A program made the position numbers and the translations under genes. A stretch of 64,000 nt of DNA from Dermanyssus gallinae. Its lineage: Eukaryota; Arthropoda; Arachnida; Mesostigmata; Dermanyssidae. Where the stretch lies: NCBI GenBank assembly GCA_003439945.1, contig QVRM01006568.1, forward strand, positions 1-64,000. Direction: 5' to 3'. Every line of letters starts with the position of its first letter. Within the stretch, counting starts at the first letter, position 1. Shown here piece after piece: positions 45,240 through 57,200 of the stretch. The notes below the pieces were generated by a model that saw only the letters and a program-made list of their open reading frames with translations, was not told where the DNA came from and did no database searches.

Positions 45240-46050
45240 ACTTACAGGACACTGTATGAAGTGAAAGCAGCCAAGGATTATAACCCAGAGGCAACCTCGG
45301 GGGAGCTACTCGCTACGGGGGAAAAATTGAACATCGGTAAAGCGCCAGGCCCTGATGGCATTTCAGCCTTGCCATGAAAGTACTCTTCAAGGAGTTATCG
45401 AATATGCTGGGGAACGTTGTCACACACATACTCCGCAGCGGCTTCCACCCCCTGTTTTGGAAGAACACTGATCTTGTACTTATCCCAATGAGCGCCTATG
45501 CTTAGTTAGCACGCTGACTAAACGTACTGAGTCATTAATAGAGTCCCGCGTGCGATGCTTTGCAATGGAGCACCACCTCCTCTCGCCGAGACATTACGGG
45601 TTCCAAAAGTCGCGTGGACTCCTTGAGGATCACAATGGCCTATGATGAATGGCGATCACAACAGTCAGCACGGCGGCTGTCACACGTTTTGGGTAGTACG
45701 GTCGTCTGGAACTTTAATGCAATAGGAGCGACAGGAGGAGAAAGTGGAGGAAAGGAAGACGACCTTCGACACTTGGCAGACCGAATGGGACTCCAAATCG
45801 GACAGAGCGCCCGAGTACCGGGCAAGGACCCTGATCTCGTATATCAGGGCTTCGGCGAACCGGCCAGGCGGTGAGTTGACGTTCTATATGACCCAAGTCA
45901 TCAGCGAACACAGCGATTTTAAATCTAACTTGTTCATAATTGGCAAAACTACATCCCTATTCTGCAAGTATTGCCAAAGCGAAACCGAGGGCACACCTGA
46001 ACATACAATCGCGTGGTGTACGGCAAGGAGCTCTCAGCTGGCGGGTATCT
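45240..46050 (+). pseudogene. R1-clade LINE relic with internal RT deletion
   Basis: Plus-strand pieces: LLATGEKLNIGKAPGPDGI (45305-45362; the KAPGPDGI motif opening R1/jockey RTs), MKVLFKELSNMLGNVV then LVLIP (45374-45490), HHLLSPRHYGFQKSRG (45570s), then a jump past the RT catalytic core to FDTWQTEWDS, ANRPGGELTFYMTQVISEH and the zinc knuckle CKYCQSETEGTPEHTIAWC (45966-46020; C-x2-C-x8-H-x4-C). This C-terminal order (TWQxxWD, GExxxYLTQ-like, CCHC with EHxxxxC) is characteristic of R1-type ORF2. Frameshifts and the missing catalytic Asp region make it dead. Weaker similarity may extend upstream to about 44880. Confidence 0.8.
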
Positions 46051-46544
46051 AGGGCTAACGACGGCATATAATGCCTCCTAACAACTGGACCAGTATTGCT
46101 CGTACTATTGAAAACTTCCTGCGCGCCAAAGAGACGAAAAAACGTTTTTAAATGAAAAGATCCGGCGGGACACTCCAGGATAGCTAGATTTCAAACGACT
46201 ATTCCCCCCCGATCGTTTGAAGCTATTCTTATGCAGTTCCTGATTGAATGTGAAAATGGAAACATGACTGATTTTAGTAGGTTGGAGCCCCACACTACCG
46301 GTCACATTTGCAGACGAATTTCCTGCAGTGGTGTTCGTGTGTGCGAGCGGAACCTTAGCGAAACACTTACTAATGTGACCAGTCATGATGCTAAGGTGAA
46401 GAGTTGACAAACAGAGCGACAACGATGCACTTTATAAGGAAAGCCTGCTGATGCCAACCGGGAGCTTGCCACATAAGACTTAGGCGTCCCGAGTTTAATA
46501 TGAATCGGCTTTAACCACCCTTTCTCTCTCTATCTATTTATCTA

Positions 46545-46628
<84 letters not shown>

Positions 46629-47824
46629 TGATTTCCTGTTAGACAATTAGTAAGACCTCTAAATGCACCAACATATCGGGTTCCTAGCATAAGTACAGTG
46701 AGCCACTAACGCCGTCAAGCGCACGGAATAAACATACTAACTAGTTCTTACTGACAAATGGTAAAATTAAAATCGAATTCGTCGACAGTAGTTACTTATG
46801 TCTAATGTGTACAGCTGTTTATTATACTCTCGTGTTGGTCAATAAAGGTGCATTCTAGTACTGATTTACAGAGGAGCTTCATTACGCGAAGCATGTACCC
46901 GACTGTTGCAGTGAGGCATCTGGTCGATGACGATGACGTTGACTTCAGATACGATGGTATTTCATGCCAAAAGTACTTCGTTGTATACTTATTCTATCTG
47001 CATGCAATTTATTTGTTTTATTCTGTTTGAGCGCTGACAAACATACGCCGTGCTGTTCTAGCCGGTAAATAGAGACAGATAAAATCATCAGCAAATAAGA
47101 AAGAAACAGGCACGAAAAACAAGAATAATTAAAGACGGCGAAATATATGTATATATATATACGAGTATATACAATTTGAAAGACACTGTAAATGCACGGA
47201 CGCGAAAACGGTCAACGGACGAGGTGGTCGGGTCAGCATGATTTAATTGAGTGCACAACTTTATTTTCGGTGGGTGCAGCTGGCGGCATCGGCGAATAGC
47301 ATTAATAATGGCTAGTAGCTAAATAGTCGCCGCTCTAGTCGAAATTGTAGTAGTAGTAGTAGCAGTTGCAATGGTAGGTTAACCTTTGCCTCACAGAACA
47401 CAAACACATTGCACCGAGAGTAGGCGGAGAAATAAAGACTCCTTGCTCGGGGGGAAGGCGCCAGTCAGGGCTACGCGACGATGTCCGTTGACGCATGCCT
47501 ACAACCGCCGACAGCCCCACCACCCCCGATCGCCGCTGCCGCTGCACCGCTGCTACCGCACGAGGTGTGGCCGCGGCGACAACGTGCATCGTGCACTCCT
47601 GGAATTAGATACTTGCATGCATGCAGGCATGCAGGACAGGCAGGCGCACACGCAGGAGTTTGTGGGGTTCTCCGTCTACCTACACTACCCTATTCCGCCC
47701 CCCCCCCAGCGTCCCGTCTTTCTCTTCCGCCTCCTTGACGAGTGTTTAGCAACCACGACTGGGAAAGAAGACCACACAGGGTGATGGATTGAGATTGAAG
47801 AGCACGCGTGGAGCACAGCGACTA
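46051..47824. other. Unassigned sequence
   Basis: No gene recognised. AT/CT tract at 46543-46626; TAGTAG run at 47348; poly-C at 47699. The minus frame 46105-46422 is without domain. Confidence 0.3.
46543..46626. repeat. (CT)n(TA)n compound microsatellite
   Basis: CT dinucleotides leading into about 67 bp of TA. Confidence 0.97.
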
Positions 47825-48075
47825 CGATAACAACAACAACAACAACAACTGACGACAGTTACTGAATACTGGATGAGTGACGACAAGAGGCCAAGTGGGA
47901 CAAGAACATCAACAACAACAACAACAACATGAAAAACAACAACAAGAATAGCAGCAACAACAACAACAAAAGTAGCAGCAACAAACAACAACGACAAGAA
48001 TAGCAGCAGCAACAACAACAACAATAACAAGACTAGCAGCAACAACAACAACAACGACAACAACAACAGTATCAA
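47825..48075. repeat. AAC/AGC trinucleotide tract
   Basis: AACAAC with repeated phrase AGCAGCAACAACAACAA and AAGAATAGCAGC, about 250 bp. Confidence 0.9.
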
Positions 48076-48921
48076 CGCCGCAGACGATGCCGACAACAGT
48101 TACAAAGTCACAACGACAAGTCCCAGACCCGCCCACCGCGGGCTAAACGAATCAAACATTGCCGTGACCACTGCCAAAACTAAGGCTGCCTCCGCCATAG
48201 AGAGATGGAGGGGAGGGGGGGGGGGGGGGACGAAGGGAAGGGAAGGAATTTACAAGCGCCAAAAATGACGAGAAAGCGCCGAGAGTAGTCCCCATAGGCC
48301 AGGGGCAAAGGGGTGGCGCCCGCTGTCCTTCTCGACTCCTGCTGCCCGAGGTAGTGTTTCCCCTTCGTCCTTGGCCGTGTCCTTCTCCCCCCTCTCTGGC
48401 ATTGCTAGAGTAGCTTTCCAAAGTGGCCTTGTGGTAGGAAACCAACCAGACGGTGGGTAGATATGGATCTGTAGATGCCCAGAGACGAAGAACATAGGAA
48501 AGGACGCTGTAGGAAAGGAACAATTGGAGAAAGAAATATTCAATAGAAGAATAGCAAAAGGACGAGACGAGCAAACGAGAGGGAAAGAGTGGTAAGGAGG
48601 AAGCAAAATGACTTACTTACTACAGAAGAGAGTGAAAATGGCAGGCAGCGCGCGAAATGTCGCCGCCGCCGCCGGCGCCGCCTCCACGCAACGAGACCCA
48701 ACAGCCAGAGCAGAACACGACCAAGCGAGCGTACAAGCAACCGTCACGACGCAAAGACTGCCAAGCCAAGTTTGTTGCAGCAAAGCGCTATTGAGATTGC
48801 CTGCAAACGGCGTGTTCTCCTGTCAAACGCCGTGACGAAATCATGGGAGTTTGTGGCGTCGTTAGCGAAGCTTGCGGCCCGGGAGAGGTGCAGATATATA
48901 TATATATATACATATATATAA

Positions 48922-48952
<31 letters not shown>

Positions 48953-48953
48953 A

Positions 48954-48990
<37 letters not shown>

Positions 48991-49670
48991 GGGAGGGAGA
49001 GAGAGAGAGAGAGACGAAACGGTAAGCGTAATAAGAGGGAACGAAATATTTTATAGGCCGCAAGCACAGGTAGATATCATCGCAATCAATAAGAGGCAGG
49101 AAACGAGAAGGAGAGAGAGACATGCGATTAAGAAGATATCCGACATTAGCGGTGGAAGCCTGATGGTAACCCCTTGTTAACTCTAGCTAGCAGCTGCAAC
49201 CGCTACTCCGGTCGCTTTCAGTCAACCAAAATTTGGAAATACCCTGTTTAGTAGCTAAGGCTAATAAATAATTGGCCATTCATTAATTGAGGATCGTATG
49301 CGTGTTGATTGTCTTTTCACGTTGTACGAATACTTCCCAAAAACAGCAAAATAAACCATAGCTGACTCGCTAAATGATCTGGCGGCAAGTCGTTAGAATT
49401 GGTAATTCTACAGACAATACATTCGGCACTATACAATTAGAATGGCAACACAAAAGCTTTAGCGGAGTCTGACTCAAAGCTCAGCCGAAACCATATCATC
49501 TCGGCACGATGCTAAACCAAAAATTCCTCTGCATACCATACGCACCAAGGATGTATGAGTGTTTCCTATGTAAATTTAGCGGAGAGGCTGTGAACTTCGA
49601 TGATCTACATCAACTGACTTGACTTAAAAGTGCCAGTAGGTTTGTACGGATGTACGCGAAACACACAACG
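48076..49670. other. Unassigned sequence
   Basis: No gene recognised. Poly-G at 48211-48230, GCC triplets at 48661-48680. Open frames at 48152-48606 (-) have no domain. Confidence 0.3.
48893..49013. repeat. (TA)n(GA)n compound microsatellite
   Basis: TA arrays with CATA and AATA interruptions up to 48990, then GGGAGGGA and GA dinucleotides. Confidence 0.95.
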
Positions 49671-50215
49671 GTGTCCGAAAAGTCCTTAAGGCAGTGTAAA
49701 CATTATCCAAACCTGAACCGAGAAGCTTGGTAGCTACGGTTAAATCAAGCTGAACAACCTTGTTTACACGCAGGCAGGTTAACTAACAATTGATTTCGCT
49801 CGTTTAGGACTATCTTTATTATTTCGTTTATTATTTAAACTACACAATTGTTGCTAAATTAACTAAAAAATATTAAAAACAAACATAACATTAATACCTG
49901 ATTTGCTAGGTCTGCCTTGTTCATAGTAATAACAGCCACGTGAAGCTTGGTGGCCACGCTATGATTAACATAAATGGAACAGACACTAAATTAACTAGGA
50001 AGGACGATTAGTTTTATCTATACATGTGTCGCCCCTTAGCACAGGTAGCGCACTGCGCGCACAGAATCGAGACATCTGCCATTATTATTATTATCCTCCT
50101 CGGGCGTACTAGGTCGTCCAGAACAAGGTACACTCACAAGACAAAATTTGCCGGAACGGAACTTAGCGAACCAATTGTAGCACGAAACCTTTGACACGCT
50201 GTATTTGCCAAATGC
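49671..50215 (-). pseudogene. mariner-type DNA-binding domain relic
   Basis: At 50210-50085 the minus strand reads FGKYSVSKVSCYNWFAKF then RSGKFCLVSVPCSGRPSTPEE, the second helix-turn-helix and GRP linker seen at the N-terminus of SETMAR-like mariner transposases (form: VSxxTVxRWFxKFRSGxFxLxDxPRSGRPS). It is one open stretch of about 45 codons. No catalytic domain follows. A possible TIR-like GGTGTCCGAAAAGTCCTT lies at about 49672, which would bound a deleted element, but this is uncertain. Confidence 0.6.
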
Positions 50216-51501
50216 GCTCTAAATATTTCCAACTTGCCAACGAGTTCAATTTCGTGCCGTTAGTATTCGAGACACTCAGGAGTCCCGACCCTAAGACATG
50301 GTCACTTCTACACAAGATTGGCAAACGAATCGAGCGTGCGACAGGCGCGGGAGAAATAGCTCTTGACTTTCTGCTTTAGCGGCTATTTCTGGCGGTTCAG
50401 CGCGGCAATGCGGCAGCAAAAATGGGCACAATAAGGAGCTGCCTCGAAGACAATCTCTAGTGTAGTTAGGTGATCACAATTCCCTGTAATCCTAATATAT
50501 CAGTTGCTGAAAAAAAAAGACGGCAAACGTGCCACGTCTTCTGGCTTGTCAACATGAACTTGTATATTGAAGCTAACGATGAAATGATGATTTCAGTCCC
50601 TCTGCAGGGAGTTTTATGTTAGAACCGGTCATCGAGACTGTATTCATGACAGAGGCAAACGTTACTCTAGCACCCTTAATGGCGTTGGCTTAGTGGTAAA
50701 CGCTTGCAGAACGATAAGTGCGCTGTTTCGAGTACTGCAAAAAGTATTCCAAATCGATCGTTGTCGGCATTCAATTGCTTAAAACTCTTTGCATCGAGAT
50801 ACGTAATCACGAACACGTGCAAAACTATGTCTGTAGAGCAAAACTATAGATTTGATTCAAATAGAAATGCTTATAAATTATGATAAATAAGAATCCATAT
50901 GGTGATAGTATGCAGCACTGTGTGATCCGTATACGTTTAAGTAAAAAATAAATAAAAAAAGAAAACATTTATTACTATTACATTCTTGTTTTCGCGTCAA
51001 TCTCGTGTGCACCTTTAAATGCGTTTAGATCGGTATTTGAAGAATAAGCAAGTTACCCTAGTTATGGTCTTCATTGCGATAGGTACAAGAACATAGGTCT
51101 TAGCTAGCTCAGAATATTTGCTCAGTTGCACGGGTACAGCGTGTTCCGCTACCGATCTGAGCCATACTTGTAGTGCAGGTAGGGTACGGCCGCCGTGCGA
51201 TTGTTAAGATAGAATCATTTTTAATATTTTATTTTGTTAATTTCTAAAATAATTTGATTGGCCTTTACCAGGCTTTGCTACACCGGTCATCATTTAGCCT
51301 TCTTGCCTGTGATGTGGATGGTATGCCAGTTATCCTACGTCACATCGTTGGCATCAGTGTGTCTAAGAAGCTTACTGTGACTTTGAGGGTATGAACGAAT
51401 GAAACACATAGCTTTATTCATGAGTACTTGCAAATACACTCGAAAGCATACAGCCTCTGTACTGCGGAGGTTGCCCATGGGCTTGAACGATGATAGTAAT
51501 G

Positions 51502-51509
51502 CTATATAA

Positions 51510-51575
<66 letters not shown>
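51502..51575. repeat. (AT)n microsatellite
   Basis: About 70 bp of AT. Confidence 0.97.
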
Positions 51576-51578
<3 letters not shown>

Positions 51579-52327
51579 GTTTTCAAATAATTGGCGGCTA
51601 TTAATCCAAATAATGATTACCCCTTGCCGTTTGCCACTCGTCGGGTAAGAGCCGTTAAAGTCTCAACCGATGCAGGACACCGGTATCACACACAGCGTAT
51701 GTAAATATGTACATTTCATACAAATATTTATACACGTGTCTTTGCGTGAGTGAGATATTACTAGTACGCTTGTATGTGTGTTCGTACGTGCTTTCTGTGC
51801 CTTCTCTACTTGTGTATAGGCGCCCTAGTATGCGCTAGCTTCCCTAGTTCCTCCCTTACGCGAACCACAGTCGACACAGTTGATAAAACTTAAACGATGA
51901 AACCCGGGCTGTTGAACTATGTTGCCTGCTACCAGCCACCATTATATCAGTGTGCAACCACCACCAGAACCGACCGCAGGTAGGACGCCGTTCACTGACT
52001 TTGAAAACGTTGAATCGTACAACACGTACACCGAAACTGACCGACCAGTCCACTAATACTAATAATATTAATCATCAACCATCATCGTCATCATCATCAT
52101 CATGCTCAATCAGCCAATCACCAATCGTCAACCAGTCTGCTATCGGCGGTTTAACCAGCTCGCGCACCGGCACCGCCGGCAAATACAACGACGGCGACGA
52201 CGACAACAACAACAACAACAGCAAAAAAAATGATTCTCCACGATCCATGACAGCGGTCGGCCGAACACATAGAACAAGAGACAGCAGGACATTAAAGGTG
52301 CAGGCAGAGAGAAAGCAATAGATAGAC

Positions 52328-52328
52328 A

Positions 52329-52390
<62 letters not shown>
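52328..52390. repeat. (TA)n(GA)n compound microsatellite
   Basis: TA run passing directly into GA. Confidence 0.97.
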
Positions 52391-52394
<4 letters not shown>

Positions 52395-52747
52395 GAGCGC
52401 GCAAGGCGAAGAGAGATGGAAAAATAGAAAAGAAACACGCCGAAATATCTGTAGAAGGAGACAGCAGCAGATCGGCAGGATCGACGTTTAGCTCCCAGAA
52501 TAGACGCACTTGCAACAAGTAGATTAGACGACGTCAGTTAGAGCGCGCCGCTTGTAGGCGATGATACGTCCAGACTTGTCCCCTATCCCCTAGTTTCCAG
52601 GTCCCGAATACCCCACTCCCGGTCCCCCCTTCTCCCCCGGTCCTACTATCGACCCGACATCGGTTAACTACAGCCGCCGGTGCTACACTATAGGACTGAC
52701 GGACCTTCGAGTGGTTGGTTACCGTCGTTTGCCGTGATAGCATTAGC

Positions 52748-52775
52748 TGTAGTAGTAGTAGTAGTAATAGTAGTA
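52748..52775. repeat. (TAG)n microsatellite
   Basis: TAGTAG run with one TAA. Confidence 0.9.
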
Positions 52776-53276
52776 GCAATAGTTACTCGAGTTGGTTAGT
52801 TTGGTTAGCTGGCCAGCAACCGGCTGGATCGCGTAGACTCGTCTGGACAAGCGGGCCGACAAGCAATAGCCACGCGTTAACCACACGTTAACTACTAGTA
52901 TTACTACTACTACTACTACTACTACGACTGGCTTAACTACTTCAACTGGCCCGCATGCTAAGCTTGTTGAGCCGGGCCATGACTAGACCTGACGGCCTCC
53001 TCCTGCACCACATGGCCTTCCTTCCCTGTACCGACGAATCGAATATCCTAGACGAGCATGGATACAAATGAGCCGAGAGAATGCAGAGGAAACACCGTTA
53101 CGATGTTACCGTTACGTTATACATTGTGACTAACGATGATCATCAACCACTGATAACGTATCGTGTAGATGGCTCGGTGTGCAAGGCTCTTAGCGAATCT
53201 CTCCTCGTCACCCTACGTGATAAGCTCCTGCAGGATAACCGCTCGGTAACTACAGGTAGTACGGCTAATCAGTAGG

Positions 53277-53300
53277 CTATATATATATATATATATATAT
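53277..53300. repeat. (TA)n microsatellite
   Basis: TA run. Confidence 0.95.
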
Positions 53301-53559
53301 AAGGGCAGATTGGCAATTCGGCAAGTTTCAATACTTTAAATTTTAGAAATTGAACCGGTCAAGGCTTTCCCGTTTGGTTTGCTTGGTAGCGCCGTTCATC
53401 AGCTACAAAAAGGCCAAAGTTTTGCGGCAATCGGTGACGGCATTTATTGTTTGAGTGTGGCTCAAAGAAGTAAAGAAAACGAAGTTTGGCGAAGTTTTTC
53501 TTCAATATTAGTTTTAGAAGCCGAAAATGGAGTAGCAATACAATTTGTGCCAAATGTTG

Positions 53560-54285
53560 TTCTAAAGACCAAATTATATTTTCTGAAGTGATGGAAATGT
53601 TACAGACTGCTTATAGTGATCACTCAGTGTCTTCGAACGCCGTATATACGTTGTACCGTCGATTTCGCGACGGAATGAAGATTGACTCCCGTTTAGGAAG
53701 GCTTTCGACGTCAATAGCTAAAGAAAGCGTTGAAAGCATTCGTGATATCGTACTCAATAGTCAGACAGATAGCTGAGGAATTAGGAGATACCGTTTGTAT
53801 CAGTTTTAACAGTCCTAGCCGATGTTTTATGCGTCAGATGACTGGCAGCCAAATTCCTTCCAAGAGAGCTAAATACGTAGCAATGTTTATTATCAATAAA
53901 ATACCACGAATTGCTTCAAAGAGAGAACGAATTATGGGTGTATGGTTACGACATCGAGAGTAAATCCTCCCAGTGGTGCTTCTAAGGAGAGAGTCGACCA
54001 AAGTAGTTCAGGCAGAACAGATCCAAAACCAAGGTAATTTTGACTGTTTTTTTTTCATTCTATAAAGAAATTGTCTTTCACGAATTGTCGCTACCTGATT
54101 CTACAACTACTGCGGAATAGTACCGGGAAATTTTAAAAATATTGCGTGACCACGTCCGACGCAAGAAGCCTGAACTCTGGGATGACAACTCTTGAACCCT
54201 TCATCACGACAACGCGCCGATGAGTTCGCGCCATTCTCCAACATCACGAGGAAAGCTTTAGGATCTAGTTGTTATGTAAAGTGGC
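53560..54285 (+). pseudogene. mariner transposase relic 3 (irritans-like)
   Basis: In order on the plus strand: EMLQTAYSDHSVSSNAVYTL and YRRFRDG (53590-53680, helix-turn-helix), GRLSTSIAKESVESIRDIVL (53695-53755), RQIAEELGD (53765), ELWVYGYDIESKSSQW (53930-53982, beside the first catalytic Asp, which appears lost), FDCFFSFYKEIVFHEL (54035-54085), then YREILKILRDHVRRKKPELW and LHHDNAP (54120-54220, second Asp intact). Frameshifts and stops break it repeatedly and the YSPDLAPSD end is missing. It resembles relic 1 at 9.3 kb more than the 39-kb element. Confidence 0.85.
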
Positions 54286-57200
54286 GCGAGAGCAAGGCTT
54301 AAGACCAGCCGCCACTGAAGAGGGGCCGTGTCATCATGAGAATAGAGCATGTTTTCTAAAATCGGCATCAAGAGCAACAACAACCGTTATGTGTGGAGAA
54401 TGTGGGCAACATCAAACCGGGTTTTTTTTATGCTGTTGTTACTCCCGCAGCCGCTGTTGTTGTTGTTGTTGTTCTGCTGCTGCCATGTATGTTCTATCCT
54501 AATTTATAATTGTAGCATAAATGTTTGTTATAGTCATCGCTGCTTTTACCGAATGACATTATCGTTCTTATTACTGGTGCTACCACCTTTCACAGAAATG
54601 GGCGCCGTGAAATCCCGTGAATTGAACTAACGGTGACGCGCCGGGTAGAGGCCTTCAGAAATAAACTACAACACAACTACAGGACGAATAATCTCTTAGC
54701 GGAGAACTATGTAACCTGTTTGACGTGACTATTCCCTCTGCACAACAACGCCGAGTACACAAGTTGCGCGCGACCCCATTCACAGAACCATCTTTAGGGA
54801 CAATAAACGATCCTGGAAGACCTTTCCTATGGCTCGTTTCTTCTTCACCAGAGGCCCGAGGAGTGCGCACAGTGTGGCGGACGAATGTTTGCCGTTGCTT
54901 TTTTGTCTCCAGAATTCCGCATCGCCATGATCGCTCTAAAGTCTCCGATCCGGGGTGGGCCCGGCGCAGACGATTCCGATTCGTTGCGGTCGTTAATGTG
55001 TCAGAAAGCCGAGCTGGTGCAACGTAAACGACTGACTTGAGGGCCACGGACTTAACAATGCCTCGCTTGGGTCGCGGTCCAAGAGAACTAAGCAAAAGGC
55101 GTTCGACGTCATTGGCAATTGTGCCCGGCTTTCCCCCGTTGCCCGGCGCAAGTGAGAAGTGCCTCGGAGATCCGGCCAATGAAAACCCTAAGTACATTGC
55201 TGGGTCGTAACGGTGTTCGCCTCTTCGTTCCTGAGGCGCAGGCAAAACACGGGGCAATTCCTCCGGTCCACCTAAAAATGACCTCACACTCGGCGACGGG
55301 AGAGGTAAGGCTAAGACTAGCCTCACTGTCCACATCCAATGCGTGACGTCGATAAATGCCTCGTTCACGCGCCCCGCCAGCAGTTTTGGTCAATTAAAGT
55401 GGCAGTTGTTACGGTAGTGCTGGCACTATTAGTAGTAATATTAGCACTATTAGTAGTGGTGTATTGGTGTATTGTGATCAAGACGAAAGCAAAGAAAATG
55501 CGCTAGACACTGACCGGATGGCATACGAGTGAGCCAGAGAAGCTCTAGAGCGAACTTTCGGCTGTTTGTTGTCTTAATGTCGACAAGTCAGAGAAGTCAT
55601 GACAGCAGAGAACGGGACAGACCGCGATGTCCTCTTTGTCGGCTTCCTGTTCTTTCCGGTTATTGTGCTTTTCCACTTTGTTGCGGTGTCTTCTTCATCT
55701 TCTATCCTCTTTGTTCTAACCGGTTGTCGGGTTGTCATTGTTGTTGTTGTTGCTGCTGTTTTGCTGTTGTTGCAGGCCTTGTTGTTATTAAAGTTGTGGT
55801 GTCATAGTTCGAGCTGTGATTGTTGTTGTTGTTGCCGCTGCTAATCCTTCAGTTGTCGTCGCACAAGACGGCAGCATGTAGATCAGAGGACAGGCATGTA
55901 GTCAGACACAGCAAGCCAAGCAGACAAACTGACAGACATACATACATAAAGATAGATGGATAGATCTGACACCCACTGAGTAGGCTAATAGTGCACGCCC
56001 TCCTGACGATCAGACCTGATCTCGTCGGCCTGCTGATATGAACTATGTAATGGCCGCTATCTTACTACTTCCATCAGTATCGGCATCGTCATGATGGTGA
56101 CAGTAGCGAAGACGCGAAGAGAACAAAACACGAAAACACGGACGAGAGGAGAGAAAGATTTAAAAATAAGGGAATAAGATAATTGCCCTTTTGTGGTAAA
56201 GTGTGGTAGCCGTGGTGACTGTAGTAGTAGTAGTAGTAAAAGCAACAAAAGTCGTAGCACTAGCTATAATAATACCTACAACAGCAACCTTGGATGTCCT
56301 AGCATTGGCCGCGTGCTGACCATTGGCTTGGGCTTGCGTTATCGCCGGTAGCACAGCCGGCGGTCGTCGTCGTCGTCACGTAACCACGCGTAACCAGCTA
56401 ACTAGCGACAATGCCGACGCCGCCGTCACTCATTCATTCAGTCATTCACTATCGTAATGGTGATAGTAGCCCTTTTTTGTGTTTTTTTTCCTCTTCTGTT
56501 TCCTTCTATTCTTCATCATCATCATCATTTCTTGTTGTGGACCGAGCAGACCGCGCGATGTCGTCGGTGCGGTGCGTCACGGCGTGCGTGGCATGGCGTC
56601 GCTCTCCTTGCCCGGAGTTCGTGTCGTCGCCCTCTTGCGTCGCCGCCGCCACCGACGACGCCCTCCGTTCGGGTGACGGCCGCGACTATCTGTCTGTCAA
56701 TCCGTCCGGTTGTTCCCGGAATGTTTGCGAACATGTCATTCAGCATTTGGCGGTGCGTTTAGTGGTCGCAAGATGAGCCATCAGGACACGACGATGATGA
56801 CGACAATGACGACAACAACAGCGACGATACAGAAACGATAAGGATGATGATACTTGTTTTTCGTTATAGCACGAGGAGTAGTAGTGGTAGTAGTAATAGT
56901 AGTGGTCCTAGGCGTAGCTGTAGAAGTGTTTGGTGTCCTTCTAGTGGTTCAAGTAGCAGTCGCAGTTGCCCCTGCTCAGTTTACCGCTGTTGTTTGTCGG
57001 CGGTAACAGCGGCAACAACAACGACGACGACGATGAAGACAACGCAAAGAGACGGCATGACGGGTGTGTTATCGGATGGTGACGATTACGCTGATGACCG
57101 GCCAGTCAATGTGAATTCGAAGATGCGCGCAGAGTGCGCACCGATCAGACCAACAACACGCCACGAAACGATGCCAGTAGACGACAGGCCAGATGGGGGA

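Larger units (their letters stand above)
50216..53276. other. Unassigned sequence
   Basis: No gene recognised. A tRNA-like A/B-box pair (GGCTTAGTGGT at about 50688; TTTCGAGTACTG at about 50728) may be a SINE fragment. AT tracts at 51502-51575 and 52328; TCATCATCA at 52090; AAC run at 52205; TAGTAG at 52748-52775; CTACTA at 52905. Confidence 0.3.
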
